From NCBI RefSeq assembly GCF_003367245.1, contig NZ_QRGR01000001.1, positions 390,043 to 454,042 of the forward strand: 64,000 bases of DNA, written 5' to 3'. Positions 1-8,139 of this stretch are shown one piece after another (position 1 is the stretch's first letter; every line of letters begins with the position of its first letter). Under the pieces are notes generated by a model, which did not search any database, had not been told where the DNA came from, and saw only the letters and a list, made by a program, of their open reading frames with translations. The translations under genes and the position numbers were made by a program. This DNA is from Pontibacter diazotrophicus. Lineage in GTDB: Bacteria > Bacteroidota > Bacteroidia > Cytophagales > Hymenobacteraceae.

Positions 1-858
1 ATAATACTGCATGCGCCGCAGGTTGTGCAGGATGCCATTTAAAAAGTGTACATAGTAGAGCGGGGTGTCCGCCCACAGATGAACGTTCTGCTGAAATAGC
101 TTATCCAGGTCATAAGATACTTTTAAACTACCTTCCGGATCACCGGTCATTAGAAAGTAAACAGACTGGAACTGCAGGTGTAGTTGCTGGGATTCAAAGG
201 ACTGAAATTGCTGGCTGTTCAGGATCATGTGCTCTTCGAGCAACAGGTCATTCAGTTGTGTGCTTTCCCGTAGGCTGCGGACGGTGCCGCTTTTCCAAAA
301 GCGTATGAGCAAAAGCTCGTAAAGAGAAGCATGTTGATGTATTGTGCTCAACTGCCCCTGTAGTTTGTTTATCTCTTCCTGTTTCTTGATCAGGGTGTTT
401 TCGTCTACTCCAATGAACTGCAGTTGGATGAGGTGCTTTATCTCGCTCTGGGCAGCCAGGATAAAGAAAGTGAACTTCTCGTATTTCAAAGCCGTGCTTT
501 GGGCTTTGTGCAGCTGTTGGAAGCTTTCATCTACAAGTCCTTTGTTGAAGAGTATCGTGCTGTCCTGTAAGAGGTTCATCAGACGTACTTCTACTTGTTT
601 TTCCATCTGAAAATTGCGCAGGCTTTTCATCAGCACCCTGTAGAGGTGTTTCCGGGCAGGCTCGACAGAGGTACCCGGAAACTGCAGGGCTATGTCTTTC
701 TTCAAAGCTGAATCGAAAGTATGGTGCAGTTCCAGTAGATCGAATAGCTTCACATATTCTTTCTCTCCGCTTTGAAGGGAAACACTCAGGCGGAAATATC
801 TTTTTTCAGGTTTGGTAAGCGAATGAACAAGGGAAAAGAGGGAGGAAATTGAAGTCAT
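1..858 (-). CDS. Conserved helical protein of unknown function (C-terminus outside window)
   Basis: An uninterrupted reading frame of 286 codons runs from an ATG at 858-856 off the left edge of the window, so only the N-terminal part is visible. I checked every codon and found no stop. The product is rich in Leu, Gln, Glu and Lys, looks all-helical, and has no signal peptide or membrane segment. Its N-terminus has the pattern SLTKPEKRYFRL. From memory, this resembles a family of uncharacterised, possibly TPR-like Bacteroidota proteins that begin with an SLTKxEKRYF motif. No catalytic motif is visible. Five copies of ATTAGCT lie just upstream. The function is unknown; that the gene is real is well supported by its length and codon pattern. 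Confidence 0.8.
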   Translation of the reverse strand, partial: MTSISSLFSLVHSLTKPEKRYFRLSVSLQSGEKEYVKLFDLLELHHTFDSALKKDIALQFPGTSVEPARKHLYRVLMKSLRNFQMEKQVEVRLMNLLQDSTILFNKGLVDESFQQLHKAQSTALKYEKFTFFILAAQSEIKHLIQLQFIGVDENTLIKKQEEINKLQGQLSTIHQHASLYELLLIRFWKSGTVRSLRESTQLNDLLLEEHMILNSQQFQSFESQQLHLQFQSVYFLMTGDPEGSLKVSYDLDKLFQQNVHLWADTPLYYVHFLNGILHNLRRMQYY

Positions 859-1321
859 GGGATTAGCTACATGATAGTCAAAATATTTGTCTAATTAGCT
901 TTTAATCGTCAGGGAGAAAGCGTTTCTTTCTTTACTGCATTAGCTAATATAAAGTAAATTAGCTGTATTTGAAAGTAAGTAATTGCTAGTATTGGTTTGC
1001 AGGAAAGAAGATTAGCTTTATAAAAGTCCAAACCATCCCTCCTATGCAATAATCGCTTATAAAGGTATATTGTCCTGTTGCCCTTTCAATTCTCATACAG
1101 GCAGGATGCATGCCAGGGAAACAACAGTTCGCTCCTTTAAAACGGGTGACACAAATGGTTCCCAGCCTCATGTTAATGCTGGGCAGTTGGTTGAGCACAT
1201 CAGGTTGCTCTGATGGAAGATTTGACAGCAAGCTTCCGGCTACCAATCCGGTGCATCGCTCCTGCCAGCCCTAAAACGGGTTCAAAGGCCAGTCTACTGG
1301 AGCTTTTTATAGAAGGGGAAA
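859..1321. other. Intergenic region with five ATTAGCT heptamers
   Basis: No convincing gene was found in these 463 bases. An 86-codon minus-strand frame at 986-1246 has no recognisable features and is rich in Cys and Ile, so I treat it as chance. ATTAGCT occurs at 862, 894, 939, 958 and 1011, all in the same orientation, within the presumed promoter region of the minus-strand gene ending at 858. Confidence 0.6.
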
Positions 1322-3736
1322 TCAATAGTCACCTTGCTCTATTGGTCTGCCTTGTTTTTTCGCCTGGTGGAGGCGGTAGTTGAAGGTCAGGTTGATTTGC
1401 CGGCGTCTGCCCTGCGAATCAATTTCTGTGTAGAAGTTCTCGCCTTCTGTTATGGTGCGGAAACGGCGTGAGTTAAATACATCTATGACATTGAGTGTAA
1501 GCGTGCCATTGTTCTTCAGGATATCTTTGTTTACCGCCAGGTCGAGAGTGGCAAGGGCTTTGCGCCTGCCTTGTGGCAAAATCTGAGGTGCTTCATAGTT
1601 AGCCCGCAGCTGAAAGTCTGCGTTGTCCCAGAACGAAACGCGTGATGTTACTCTGCTAAACCAGCTGTAGGTGTCGCTTTGGAAGTCAGTATCCAGGTTG
1701 CTTCCGTCCGTGATGGCTCTAAAAAAGTTAAAGCTTCCATCCAGTTTCCACCACCTGAGGGGTTCGTAAGTGCCGATAAACTCAGCGCCATAGGCATTCT
1801 CTGAGGCAAGGTTTTCGGGCAGGGTGGTAGAAAAGCCCTGCTCGTTTACCCGGCGAATACGCAGGACTTTGCCGGTTGTGTGGCGGTAGTATAAAGAGGA
1901 AGAAAGCGAGCCTCTTGTAAAGTACTTCATATGCCCTACCTCAAATGAGTTTGAAAATTCCGGGTCGAGGTCGGGATTGCCGCTGAAGAAATTCCGCCTG
2001 TCAGTAAAGGTTACAAAGGGGCTTAGGTCGAAGTAGCTTGGGCGGCGCACCCGGCGGCTGTAGCTGACCTGCAGGGAGTGCTGGTCAGGTAGTTGGTAGG
2101 TGATGTGCGCGCTGGGGAACAAATTCGCATAATCGCGCGGATTCACTTCTTCGGTCTGTCTTAGCGTAGTTGTTACGTCGGTCCACTCTGCCCGGAGCCC
2201 CACCTGGTAGGAGAACTTATTAACCTTGTTGCCAATGATTCCATAGGCCGCGTGTATGTTCTCCTCATAGAGGAAGCTATTGTTGAGGCTGTCTAAGGGG
2301 CTCCACACACCACTGCCGGTTTGCTCTGACACGGCATAGTTGTTCGTCATGTCGCGGGAGCTGCTGCGCAAGCCCGCCTCCAGCTTTCCTTCTTCCCCAA
2401 ACGGATACACGTAGTCGATCTGCACGAGCAACTGCTTCTCCGTTTCATCGTTGAGCGAGCGCTGCAGCAGAACTGGCGCTTCAGGGGTGCTGCCGTCGGA
2501 AAGAAAGGCTCTTTCAGTAAAGTACTGGTCTGATTCCTCCCAGTTGTCCAGGTAGCGCAAATCGGCAGTCAGTTCATGGCCTTCCCGGGCAAAGGTTCTT
2601 TTATAGGTCAGGGAATACTCTGAGTTGGGCTCGGTTTCTGTTTCGTCCTGCGAGCGGCTGATGATGCGTTGCAGGTTGGAGGTGTTGAAGAGGTAATCCC
2701 GGTAGATGATGTTAGAATAGCGCTTGCCCTTGCTCAGGCGCCAGGTGTAGGCCCCGGTCAAAACGTTTTTCTCGTCAAAGAAATAATCGGCTCCGCCGCG
2801 TATACTGTGGTTCATGCCTTCCTGCCTGTTTTCGGAGGTTTGGCGGGTGATAAAAGTAGTGTCATTCTCATACAGCTCCTGGTACAATGTACTGTTGCTC
2901 GGAGTGTTCCGGTAGGCGGCAGCGTAGTTTACGAAGAAGTTCAGGTCCTTGCGGCGGTAGTTGACGTTGGCCGCTGCCCCAAAATTGCTCGGGTAACCGG
3001 TTATGATGTCGAATGACCCGTTGAAGCCTGCTTTGCGCTCTTTTTTCAGAACAATGTTAATGATCCCCGCCATTCCCTCGGCTTCGTAACGGGCAGAGGG
3101 ATTGGTGATGACTTCCACGCGCTCAATGAGGTTGCCCTGCAGCTGCTGCAAACCACTGCCGCCTCCCATACTCACCAGTCCGGAAGGTTTCCCGTCGATC
3201 AGGATACGCACGTTGTTGCTTCCCCTCAGGCTTACGTTGCCCTCCACATCAACAGCCACGGAAGGCACGTTGCTCAATATATTCACAGCAGTGCCCCCGG
3301 CATTCGCCAGGTCCGTTCCTACATTAAATATCTTTTTGTCCAGCGACAACTCCATCGTGCTTCTCTCCCCCTGCACCACAACTTCCCGCAGCACTTCTGT
3401 ATTGCTGGTTAGCTGGACCATCCCCAGGTCAACGTCCTGGTTTGTAACACGGATATCTGGTATTACTTTCTTATCAAAAGACAAGAAGGTAACCAGCGCA
3501 TAGTAGGCACCGGGCCTGGTGCTTATCTCGAATCTGCCTGCATCATCAGACGTTGCTCCTGAAACCATGCTGGAGTCCTGCTTCGCAAACAAGACGACAC
3601 TGGCATAGGAAACAGGATTTTTCTGCTCATCCACCAAAGTGCCTTTGATAAGGAGCTGATTGGCTGGACCTTGGGCAAGAGCCGCAAAAGACATCAGAGA
3701 GAGTAGAAGGCTGACAAAGAAGAATAACTTGTTCAT
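1322..3736 (-). CDS. TonB-dependent outer-membrane beta-barrel protein (OMP_b-brl_3 type)
   Basis: This 804-residue protein starts with a Sec signal peptide ending near AALAQ (about residue 22). A carboxypeptidase-regulatory-like beta-sandwich follows (about 29-110), then a plug domain (about 130-235, with the motifs GNVSLRGSNNVRILIDGKPSG and GIINIVLKK) and a long C-terminal barrel. That order is typical of the TonB-dependent-receptor-like family seen next to Bacteroidota regulators. It is not a SusC: it is shorter and has no SusD partner. It probably sits in the outer membrane and takes up, or responds to, an unknown ligand. It is divergent from the LytS/LytTR pair across 246 bases that contain a LytTR-like site, so the pair may control it (inference). 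Confidence 0.9.
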   Translation of the reverse strand: MNKLFFFVSLLLSLMSFAALAQGPANQLLIKGTLVDEQKNPVSYASVVLFAKQDSSMVSGATSDDAGRFEISTRPGAYYALVTFLSFDKKVIPDIRVTNQDVDLGMVQLTSNTEVLREVVVQGERSTMELSLDKKIFNVGTDLANAGGTAVNILSNVPSVAVDVEGNVSLRGSNNVRILIDGKPSGLVSMGGGSGLQQLQGNLIERVEVITNPSARYEAEGMAGIINIVLKKERKAGFNGSFDIITGYPSNFGAAANVNYRRKDLNFFVNYAAAYRNTPSNSTLYQELYENDTTFITRQTSENRQEGMNHSIRGGADYFFDEKNVLTGAYTWRLSKGKRYSNIIYRDYLFNTSNLQRIISRSQDETETEPNSEYSLTYKRTFAREGHELTADLRYLDNWEESDQYFTERAFLSDGSTPEAPVLLQRSLNDETEKQLLVQIDYVYPFGEEGKLEAGLRSSSRDMTNNYAVSEQTGSGVWSPLDSLNNSFLYEENIHAAYGIIGNKVNKFSYQVGLRAEWTDVTTTLRQTEEVNPRDYANLFPSAHITYQLPDQHSLQVSYSRRVRRPSYFDLSPFVTFTDRRNFFSGNPDLDPEFSNSFEVGHMKYFTRGSLSSSLYYRHTTGKVLRIRRVNEQGFSTTLPENLASENAYGAEFIGTYEPLRWWKLDGSFNFFRAITDGSNLDTDFQSDTYSWFSRVTSRVSFWDNADFQLRANYEAPQILPQGRRKALATLDLAVNKDILKNNGTLTLNVIDVFNSRRFRTITEGENFYTEIDSQGRRRQINLTFNYRLHQAKKQGRPIEQGDY

Positions 3737-3982
3737 TTGTTTAACTTAGAGTAGGTGTACACTAAAGTAAAGGCTCCTTCCGTGTAGAAAAAACACAATA
3801 GACCCAACGCATTTATACACCGACCACACGCTTACCTGAACCGATGAGTGGTACAGACCGGTATAGTCGACTGTAACCGTTTGGTGGTAGACAAAAAACG
3901 CTCGTCTGGTCGGTACATACTGCTTTCCCATAGATTATTTTAGCGCCTGCCAAATGGCTGATGTATATTTAGGGGAATTTCT
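3737..3982. promoter_or_regulatory. Divergent intergenic control region with a LytTR-like site
   Basis: This region lies between the outer-membrane protein gene (minus) and the histidine kinase gene (plus). At 3876-3884 the sequence ACCGTTTGG fits the published LytTR half-site pattern [TA][AC][CA]GTTN[AG][TG]. Only one half-site was found, whereas LytTR targets usually carry two direct repeats. ACCGACCA at 3819-3826 and its reverse complement TGGTCGGT at 3907-3914 form a widely spaced inverted repeat. A control role is inferred from position. Confidence 0.35.
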
Positions 3983-5101
3983 TTGCTCGTGAAAGCTACA
4001 CAGATGCCCAACCTTTCGCTATACCGCTATGTCTCTCCCTTGCTGCATGTTTTAGTGTGGGTGTCACTGGCGGCAATGCTTCTTATATTTCAGCCGCTTG
4101 TGTGGGACGGTAGCCTGCCTGCTGAATTCTGGATAAAGCAGGGTATACTGTTTTGTATGTGGTTGAGTGCCTATTACCTGACGACGTTGGTGTGGGTGCC
4201 AAAACTTTTGTTTGAAGACAAGACAGGACTTTTCATCCTGGCTATACTTGCTACAGCGATTGCTATAGTGCTCCTCATCTGGCAAGTAGAGCTGTGGTTT
4301 AACCTGCCTCAGCAGATGCAGCAAATTCTTCATCCGGAAGGAGGCAGGTCAGGTGGAGACGGCTCCAGGCTGAAGTGGATGATAGCAGCCCTTTTTGCCG
4401 TTACGCTGCTGGTACTGGGCATTGGCACCAGCATTACCGCTGTGCAGAAGTGGCAGGCAGATGCGCTGCTCCGGAAAGAGGAAGCTTTGCTTCGTAAAAG
4501 CCTGGAGCAACAGAAAACCAGTTCGGAGCTCTCCTTCCTGAAGGCGCAAATCAACCCCCACTTCTTCTTTAACACGCTCAACAACATCTATTCGCTCACC
4601 ATGTTAGATGTAGGCGCTTCCCAGCAGGCACTGCTCAGGTTATCGCGGATGATGCGCTACGTCCTCTATGAGACACAAAAGGACACAGTGCTGCTGAGCC
4701 AGGAGATAGCCTTTCTGAAAGATTACATCGAGCTCATGCAGCTGCGGCTTTCCGACAGGGTGGAAGTAGCGTTTAATGCACCGGGTCCTTTAAAGGAAGC
4801 AACTATTGCCCCTATGCTACTGCTGCCTTTTGTAGAGAATGCCTTCAAGCACGGAGTAAGCGCCCTGCAGGGCAGCCGTATCTACATCGCCGTCCGCCAG
4901 GAACAGAAAGCCTTGGAGGTGGAAGTTCGCAATACCCTGTTTACAGAAAAAGACAACTCGCTGGAGGAGGGTAGTGGCATTGGGTTGGTGAACACGCGCC
5001 GGCGCCTAGACCTGCTGTACCCCGGCCGCTATACCTTGTCGGTGAACGAAGACACTGCGCAAAACGAGTATCAGGTGAACCTAACACTCGGCCTGTCATG
5101 A
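3983..5101 (+). CDS. LytS/YehU-family sensor histidine kinase
   Basis: This 372-residue integral-membrane histidine kinase has about four N-terminal membrane segments (within residues 18-165), a short coiled coil, and a His_kinase (PF06580) domain. The phosphoacceptor motif INPHFFFNTLNN has its His at about residue 193, and the C-terminal ATPase domain has the G-box GSGIGLVNTRRRLDLLY. It would phosphorylate the response regulator encoded immediately downstream, whose start codon overlaps this stop in an ATGA arrangement. The given TTG start has a well-spaced AGGGG upstream; an ATG at 4004 is an equally plausible start seven codons later. No extracellular sensor domain is visible, so the signal is unknown. 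Confidence 0.93.
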   Translation: MLVKATQMPNLSLYRYVSPLLHVLVWVSLAAMLLIFQPLVWDGSLPAEFWIKQGILFCMWLSAYYLTTLVWVPKLLFEDKTGLFILAILATAIAIVLLIWQVELWFNLPQQMQQILHPEGGRSGGDGSRLKWMIAALFAVTLLVLGIGTSITAVQKWQADALLRKEEALLRKSLEQQKTSSELSFLKAQINPHFFFNTLNNIYSLTMLDVGASQQALLRLSRMMRYVLYETQKDTVLLSQEIAFLKDYIELMQLRLSDRVEVAFNAPGPLKEATIAPMLLLPFVENAFKHGVSALQGSRIYIAVRQEQKALEVEVRNTLFTEKDNSLEEGSGIGLVNTRRRLDLLYPGRYTLSVNEDTAQNEYQVNLTLGLS

Positions 5102-5850
5102 ACCTTATCACCCTTAACTGCATCGCCGTTGATGATGAGCCACTGGCCCTGAAGCTGGTTTGTGCTTACATAGAGCAAACGCCTTTCCTGAAGTTAGTTG
5201 GCTGCTACGACAGTGCCATAGAGGCCCTGCAGGGGCTTCACGAGCATGCGGTGGACCTTATTTTCCTGGACATTCAGATGCCGAACCTGAACGGACTGAA
5301 CTTAGCCAAAGCGTTGGGCCGGGACCGGATAGGCACTGCCCCGATGGTTGTCTTTACAACTGCTTATGACCAATATGCCCTGGAGGGGTATAAAGTGGAC
5401 GCACTGGATTACCTGCTAAAGCCCTTTGGCTATGATGAGTTTTTAAGAGCCGCCGGCAAGGCCAGGTCATATGTCGAGCGCTTCCGCAGTCCGGCTCCTG
5501 CGCCCGTTGCCCTACCGGAGCCGGAAGAGGAGTATTTGTTTCTAAAGGTAGAGTATCAGCTGGTACGGGTAGCTTTCCGGGACATCCTCTATATGGAGGG
5601 GATGAAAGACTACGTGAAAATATACACGGAGGGGAGCAGCAAGCCCTTGCTTTCACTCACAAGCCTGAAGGCCTTGGAGGAAAAGCTGCCTTCCCGGCGG
5701 TTCATGCGCCTTCACCGTTCCTACATCGTTTCCCTAGAGAGAATCCAGGCAATCACTAAAAACAGTGTGCAGATTGGGAACATCAATATTCAAATCAGAG
5801 GTCAATACAAAGAGCCGTTTAGCCAGTTCCTGAGCAGATGGACTCGCTAG
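5098..5850 (+). CDS. LytTR-family response regulator
   Basis: This 250-residue two-domain regulator has an N-terminal receiver (about 5-125) with acidic residues in AVDDEP, the phosphoacceptor Asp in FLDIQMPN (about residue 58) and the conserved Lys in LLKPFGYDEF. A C-terminal LytTR DNA-binding domain follows (about 150-248), with MEGMKDYVKIYT and RLHRSYIVSLERI. The ATG overlaps the kinase TGA by four bases, so the two genes are translationally coupled. This architecture is classic for Bacteroidota LytS/LytR pairs. Likely targets include its own operon and the divergent outer-membrane protein gene, but that is inference. Confidence 0.95.
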   Translation: MNLITLNCIAVDDEPLALKLVCAYIEQTPFLKLVGCYDSAIEALQGLHEHAVDLIFLDIQMPNLNGLNLAKALGRDRIGTAPMVVFTTAYDQYALEGYKVDALDYLLKPFGYDEFLRAAGKARSYVERFRSPAPAPVALPEPEEEYLFLKVEYQLVRVAFRDILYMEGMKDYVKIYTEGSSKPLLSLTSLKALEEKLPSRRFMRLHRSYIVSLERIQAITKNSVQIGNINIQIRGQYKEPFSQFLSRWTR

Positions 5851-5902
5851 CATCTAAAGCCTTTGTTTCAGTAAAAATTCTCCAGGGCTGCCACAGAACA
5901 GG

Positions 5903-5934
5903 AAAGCGGTGCAGGAATACACCCACACCGCTTT
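5903..5934 (+). terminator. Possible terminator hairpin after the response regulator
   Basis: AAAGCGGTG (5903-5911) pairs with CACCGCTTT (5926-5934) across a 14-base loop, about 50 bases after the regulator stop. There is no clear T-run after it, so this is a weak call. Confidence 0.35.
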
Positions 5935-6031
5935 ACGTGTCAGATTGGTACGGAACACCCCGCTCAGAGCATTGCATCTATCCCTGAAGCCTCGGATGAT
6001 GCGGTTTGCATTTATGCCAGACTAAACAGAC

Positions 6032-6550
6032 CTACTGCAGCAGCGCAATACCTTCCTGATTGCCTTGCTGTGTAGCTAGTTCCAGGGCGGTTAGGCCACG
6101 CTGGTCTTTGATGGTTTTGTCAGCATTGTGGCTCACAAGCACCTTTATTACGTCGTTGCGGCCAAACATGCTGGCGAACATCAGGGCGGTGCCGCCATTA
6201 CCGTTTTGCAGGTTTATATCAGCCCCTTTGCTGATGAGCAGCTCCGCGATGGCAGGGTATCCTTTAAAGGCTGCTCCCATCAGCGCGGTGTTGCCGGATG
6301 CATCCTGCTGATTAACGTTTGATCCAGCTTCCAGTAGTACAGCAGCGGCTTCCTGGTGGCCGCCATATACCGCGATGATCAGAGGGCTAAAGCCTTTAGA
6401 GTCTGTTGCGTTTACATCGGCCTTATGCTGCAGGTGCTGTTTGATAGCTGCTATATCGCCGGTTCTGGCGGCTGAAATAAGGTTGTCAGATTGGGCAAAA
6501 AGCGCTGCAGGTATAAGCAGGAGCAGGATGTTTAGAATTGTGAATCTCAT
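6032..6550 (-). CDS. Secreted ankyrin-repeat protein
   Basis: This 172-residue protein has a Sec signal peptide (MRFTILNILLLLIPAALFAQ) followed by about four ankyrin repeats filling residues 25-172. Each repeat shows the usual pattern of G-x-TAL-x-A-A-xxG-xxxxxxLL: for example KGFSPLIIAVYGGHQEAA, GNTALMGAAFKGYPAIAELL and GGTALMFASMFGRNDVIKVL. Ankyrin repeats bind proteins and have no catalytic role. In proteobacteria, small periplasmic ankyrin proteins are sometimes encoded beside catalase genes, and an exported catalase is encoded about 1.6 kb away here. A link to peroxide defence is therefore possible, but is only suggested by proximity. Just upstream on the same strand lies the decayed hemH. 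Confidence 0.88.
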   Translation of the reverse strand: MRFTILNILLLLIPAALFAQSDNLISAARTGDIAAIKQHLQHKADVNATDSKGFSPLIIAVYGGHQEAAAVLLEAGSNVNQQDASGNTALMGAAFKGYPAIAELLISKGADINLQNGNGGTALMFASMFGRNDVIKVLVSHNADKTIKDQRGLTALELATQQGNQEGIALLQ

Positions 6551-6586
6551 GTTGGTTTAAATAAATGTAAGCTTCGTTTTGAACTG

Positions 6587-6787
6587 TTAATTGTGGGTGT
6601 AAAATTTTGGAGCACGGGTAGGATCAATGAGCAGGTTGACCAGCATTCAGCGGTTCATGGAAGGGATGTCTAACACCCGCTCGTCCATCAGGAACCCGCG
6701 CAGGTATTTGTGCACATCCGCAACGGCAGGGCTGTTAGGAGTGCCTTGGTTGATAATCAGGACTTCAGTCTTGCTTAAATGATGCAT
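6587..6787 (-). pseudogene. hemH: Ferrochelatase (hemH) remnant, truncated with internal stop
   Basis: Reading the minus strand from an ATG at 6787-6785, which overlaps the end of hemA, gives a product containing VLIINQGTPNSP, VHKYLRGFLMDERVLDIP and MNR. It then meets a TGA at 6649-6647 and continues in frame with MLVNLLIDPTRAPKFY before a TAA at 6589-6587. This matches the start of bacterial ferrochelatases, which read roughly VLLVNLGTPDSP, VRKYLREFLMDxRVIDIP, then W-LLVNxIIxPxRAPKSA. The TGA replaces a codon where an aromatic or other residue is expected. Everything after the first 65 or so codons, including the catalytic His and Glu region, is gone. A working hemH would have to lie elsewhere. 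The call rests on remembered family sequence. Confidence 0.75.
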
Positions 6788-8036
6788 GGGTGATCTCCTC
6801 CAGGGATGTTGCGTGAAATAGTTTTTGAATAGCGGTTAACAGCTGCTGCCGGTCTGTACCGGCTGTGGCTCTGAGTGCGCCTGCCGGCCTGCGAACCAGC
6901 CTGTCCAGCGCCGCTTTGGCGATGACATTGGCCGCATTAGGCTGATCCAGGTCCTGGTGCTTCTGCAGTTCACTACTCAGCACCTCTGCAAAGAAGCTTT
7001 TGAGCTCATTAATTGCTTTGGCAACAGGCAGGTCCTGCAGCCATTCGGCAAAAAGTACTGTCTCCTCCAAGAGAATTTCTTCTACTTCCGCTATGGCTGC
7101 CTGGCGCGTAGCCAGTACTTCCTGCGTACGGCTGTTAATCTGGTCGATGTTCACCAGCATCGTGTTAGCTAGCTGTCCGGTGGCAGGCGCAATGCCCTGA
7201 GGCACCGACAGGTCGAGTAACACGCGCTTTGCTTTTGCCGATCCAAACTGCTCTGGCTGAAGTTGCTTGCCACCTCCCACACAACTTACCACCACGTCAA
7301 ACGCGTGTAGTGTTTGCAGGTAGTGCTGGTAAGAAAGGTGCCGCACGTTCAGCTCAGTGGCAAGTTTGGCTGCTTTGGCATCGGTGCGGTTGGTAAGGGT
7401 TATATCTGTAAAGCCAAACGAGGTGGCGTAGCGGGCAATATCGGTGCCCATTTGGCCGGTGCCGATAATAAGCATGCGTTTGCTTGAAAAATCCTTTCTG
7501 GGATAGAAGTCTCCAAGGCGCTCCAATGCAGCATAGCCTACCGAAGCTGCCCCTGCACGAAAATCAGTTTCGTTGTGTACGCGCTTGTGCGTTCTGAAAA
7601 GAGTTTGCAGGGCCTGGTGCAGCAAAGGGCTGCCCATTTTCAGGTAGTTGGTCAGCTTATAGCTTTCCTTAAACTGGCTGATGATCTGCCTGTCGCCGAT
7701 AACCTGGGAGCGCAGGCCAAGACCCACCTCCAGCAGGTACTGTAAGGTGCTTTCGCTGTGGCTGTACTGCGTAAAGCGCGGCGCAAAAGCTGCCGTGTCT
7801 TCTATGTTTTTAAAACGCAGTAGCTTTTCCTGTATCATATTCGGCGTGGCATGGCCTGTCTCGTAATAGACCTCAGTACGGTTGCAGGTGGTTAGCACCA
7901 TGATGCCTTTTACTAACTGCTCCTCCTTTAGCGCCTGCATAAACGCAGCCGCTTCTTCTTTGCTCAGCTGTAGGGCCTGTCGCCATTCCAGCGTGGCCGT
8001 CTGATGTGAGATAGAAATAACCTGTAGCGCGCTCAT
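6765..8036 (-). CDS. hemA: Glutamyl-tRNA reductase
   Basis: This 423-residue enzyme reduces glutamyl-tRNA(Glu) with NADPH to glutamate-1-semialdehyde, the first step of C5-route tetrapyrrole synthesis in the cytosol. The N-terminal catalytic domain contains the active-site Cys at about residue 51 in LTTCNRTEVYYETG, and HYSESTLQYLLEVGLGLRSQVIGD-type motifs follow. The central NADPH-binding domain has LIIGTGQMG, and a C-terminal dimerisation helix bundle completes the usual length. I chose the ATG at 8036 because translation then begins with MSALQVISISHQTA, matching family starts. A longer frame to 8135 would add 33 unrelated residues overlapping the catalase terminator hairpin. A degraded hemH overlaps its 3' end. 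Confidence 0.95.
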   Translation of the reverse strand: MSALQVISISHQTATLEWRQALQLSKEEAAAFMQALKEEQLVKGIMVLTTCNRTEVYYETGHATPNMIQEKLLRFKNIEDTAAFAPRFTQYSHSESTLQYLLEVGLGLRSQVIGDRQIISQFKESYKLTNYLKMGSPLLHQALQTLFRTHKRVHNETDFRAGAASVGYAALERLGDFYPRKDFSSKRMLIIGTGQMGTDIARYATSFGFTDITLTNRTDAKAAKLATELNVRHLSYQHYLQTLHAFDVVVSCVGGGKQLQPEQFGSAKAKRVLLDLSVPQGIAPATGQLANTMLVNIDQINSRTQEVLATRQAAIAEVEEILLEETVLFAEWLQDLPVAKAINELKSFFAEVLSSELQKHQDLDQPNAANVIAKAALDRLVRRPAGALRATAGTDRQQLLTAIQKLFHATSLEEITHASFKQD

Positions 8037-8100
8037 GTTAATGTCAGGTGAAGGGTGATAAACGTGTGAATATTGCTTGCTTAAGAAGGTAGTAGGAGAG

Positions 8101-8134
8101 TGGCAGGCTGAGCCATTACTCGCCCAGCCTGCCA
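8101..8134 (-). terminator. Hairpin just after the catalase gene
   Basis: TGGCAGGCTG (8101-8110) and CAGCCTGCCA (8125-8134) form a perfect 10-bp stem six bases beyond the catalase stop. No T-run follows on the minus strand, so it may act as a processing or attenuation hairpin instead of an intrinsic terminator. Confidence 0.45.
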
Positions 8135-8139
8135 TGCTG

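Noticed and set aside
986..1246. 86-codon minus-strand frame
   Set aside because: The product has no recognisable motif or export signal, its composition is odd, and it lies in a region with a repeated heptamer; treated as chance.
3102..3503. 133-codon plus-strand frame inside the outer-membrane protein gene
   Set aside because: It is antisense to a gene with strong domain evidence and its Ser- and Thr-rich product looks like a shadow.
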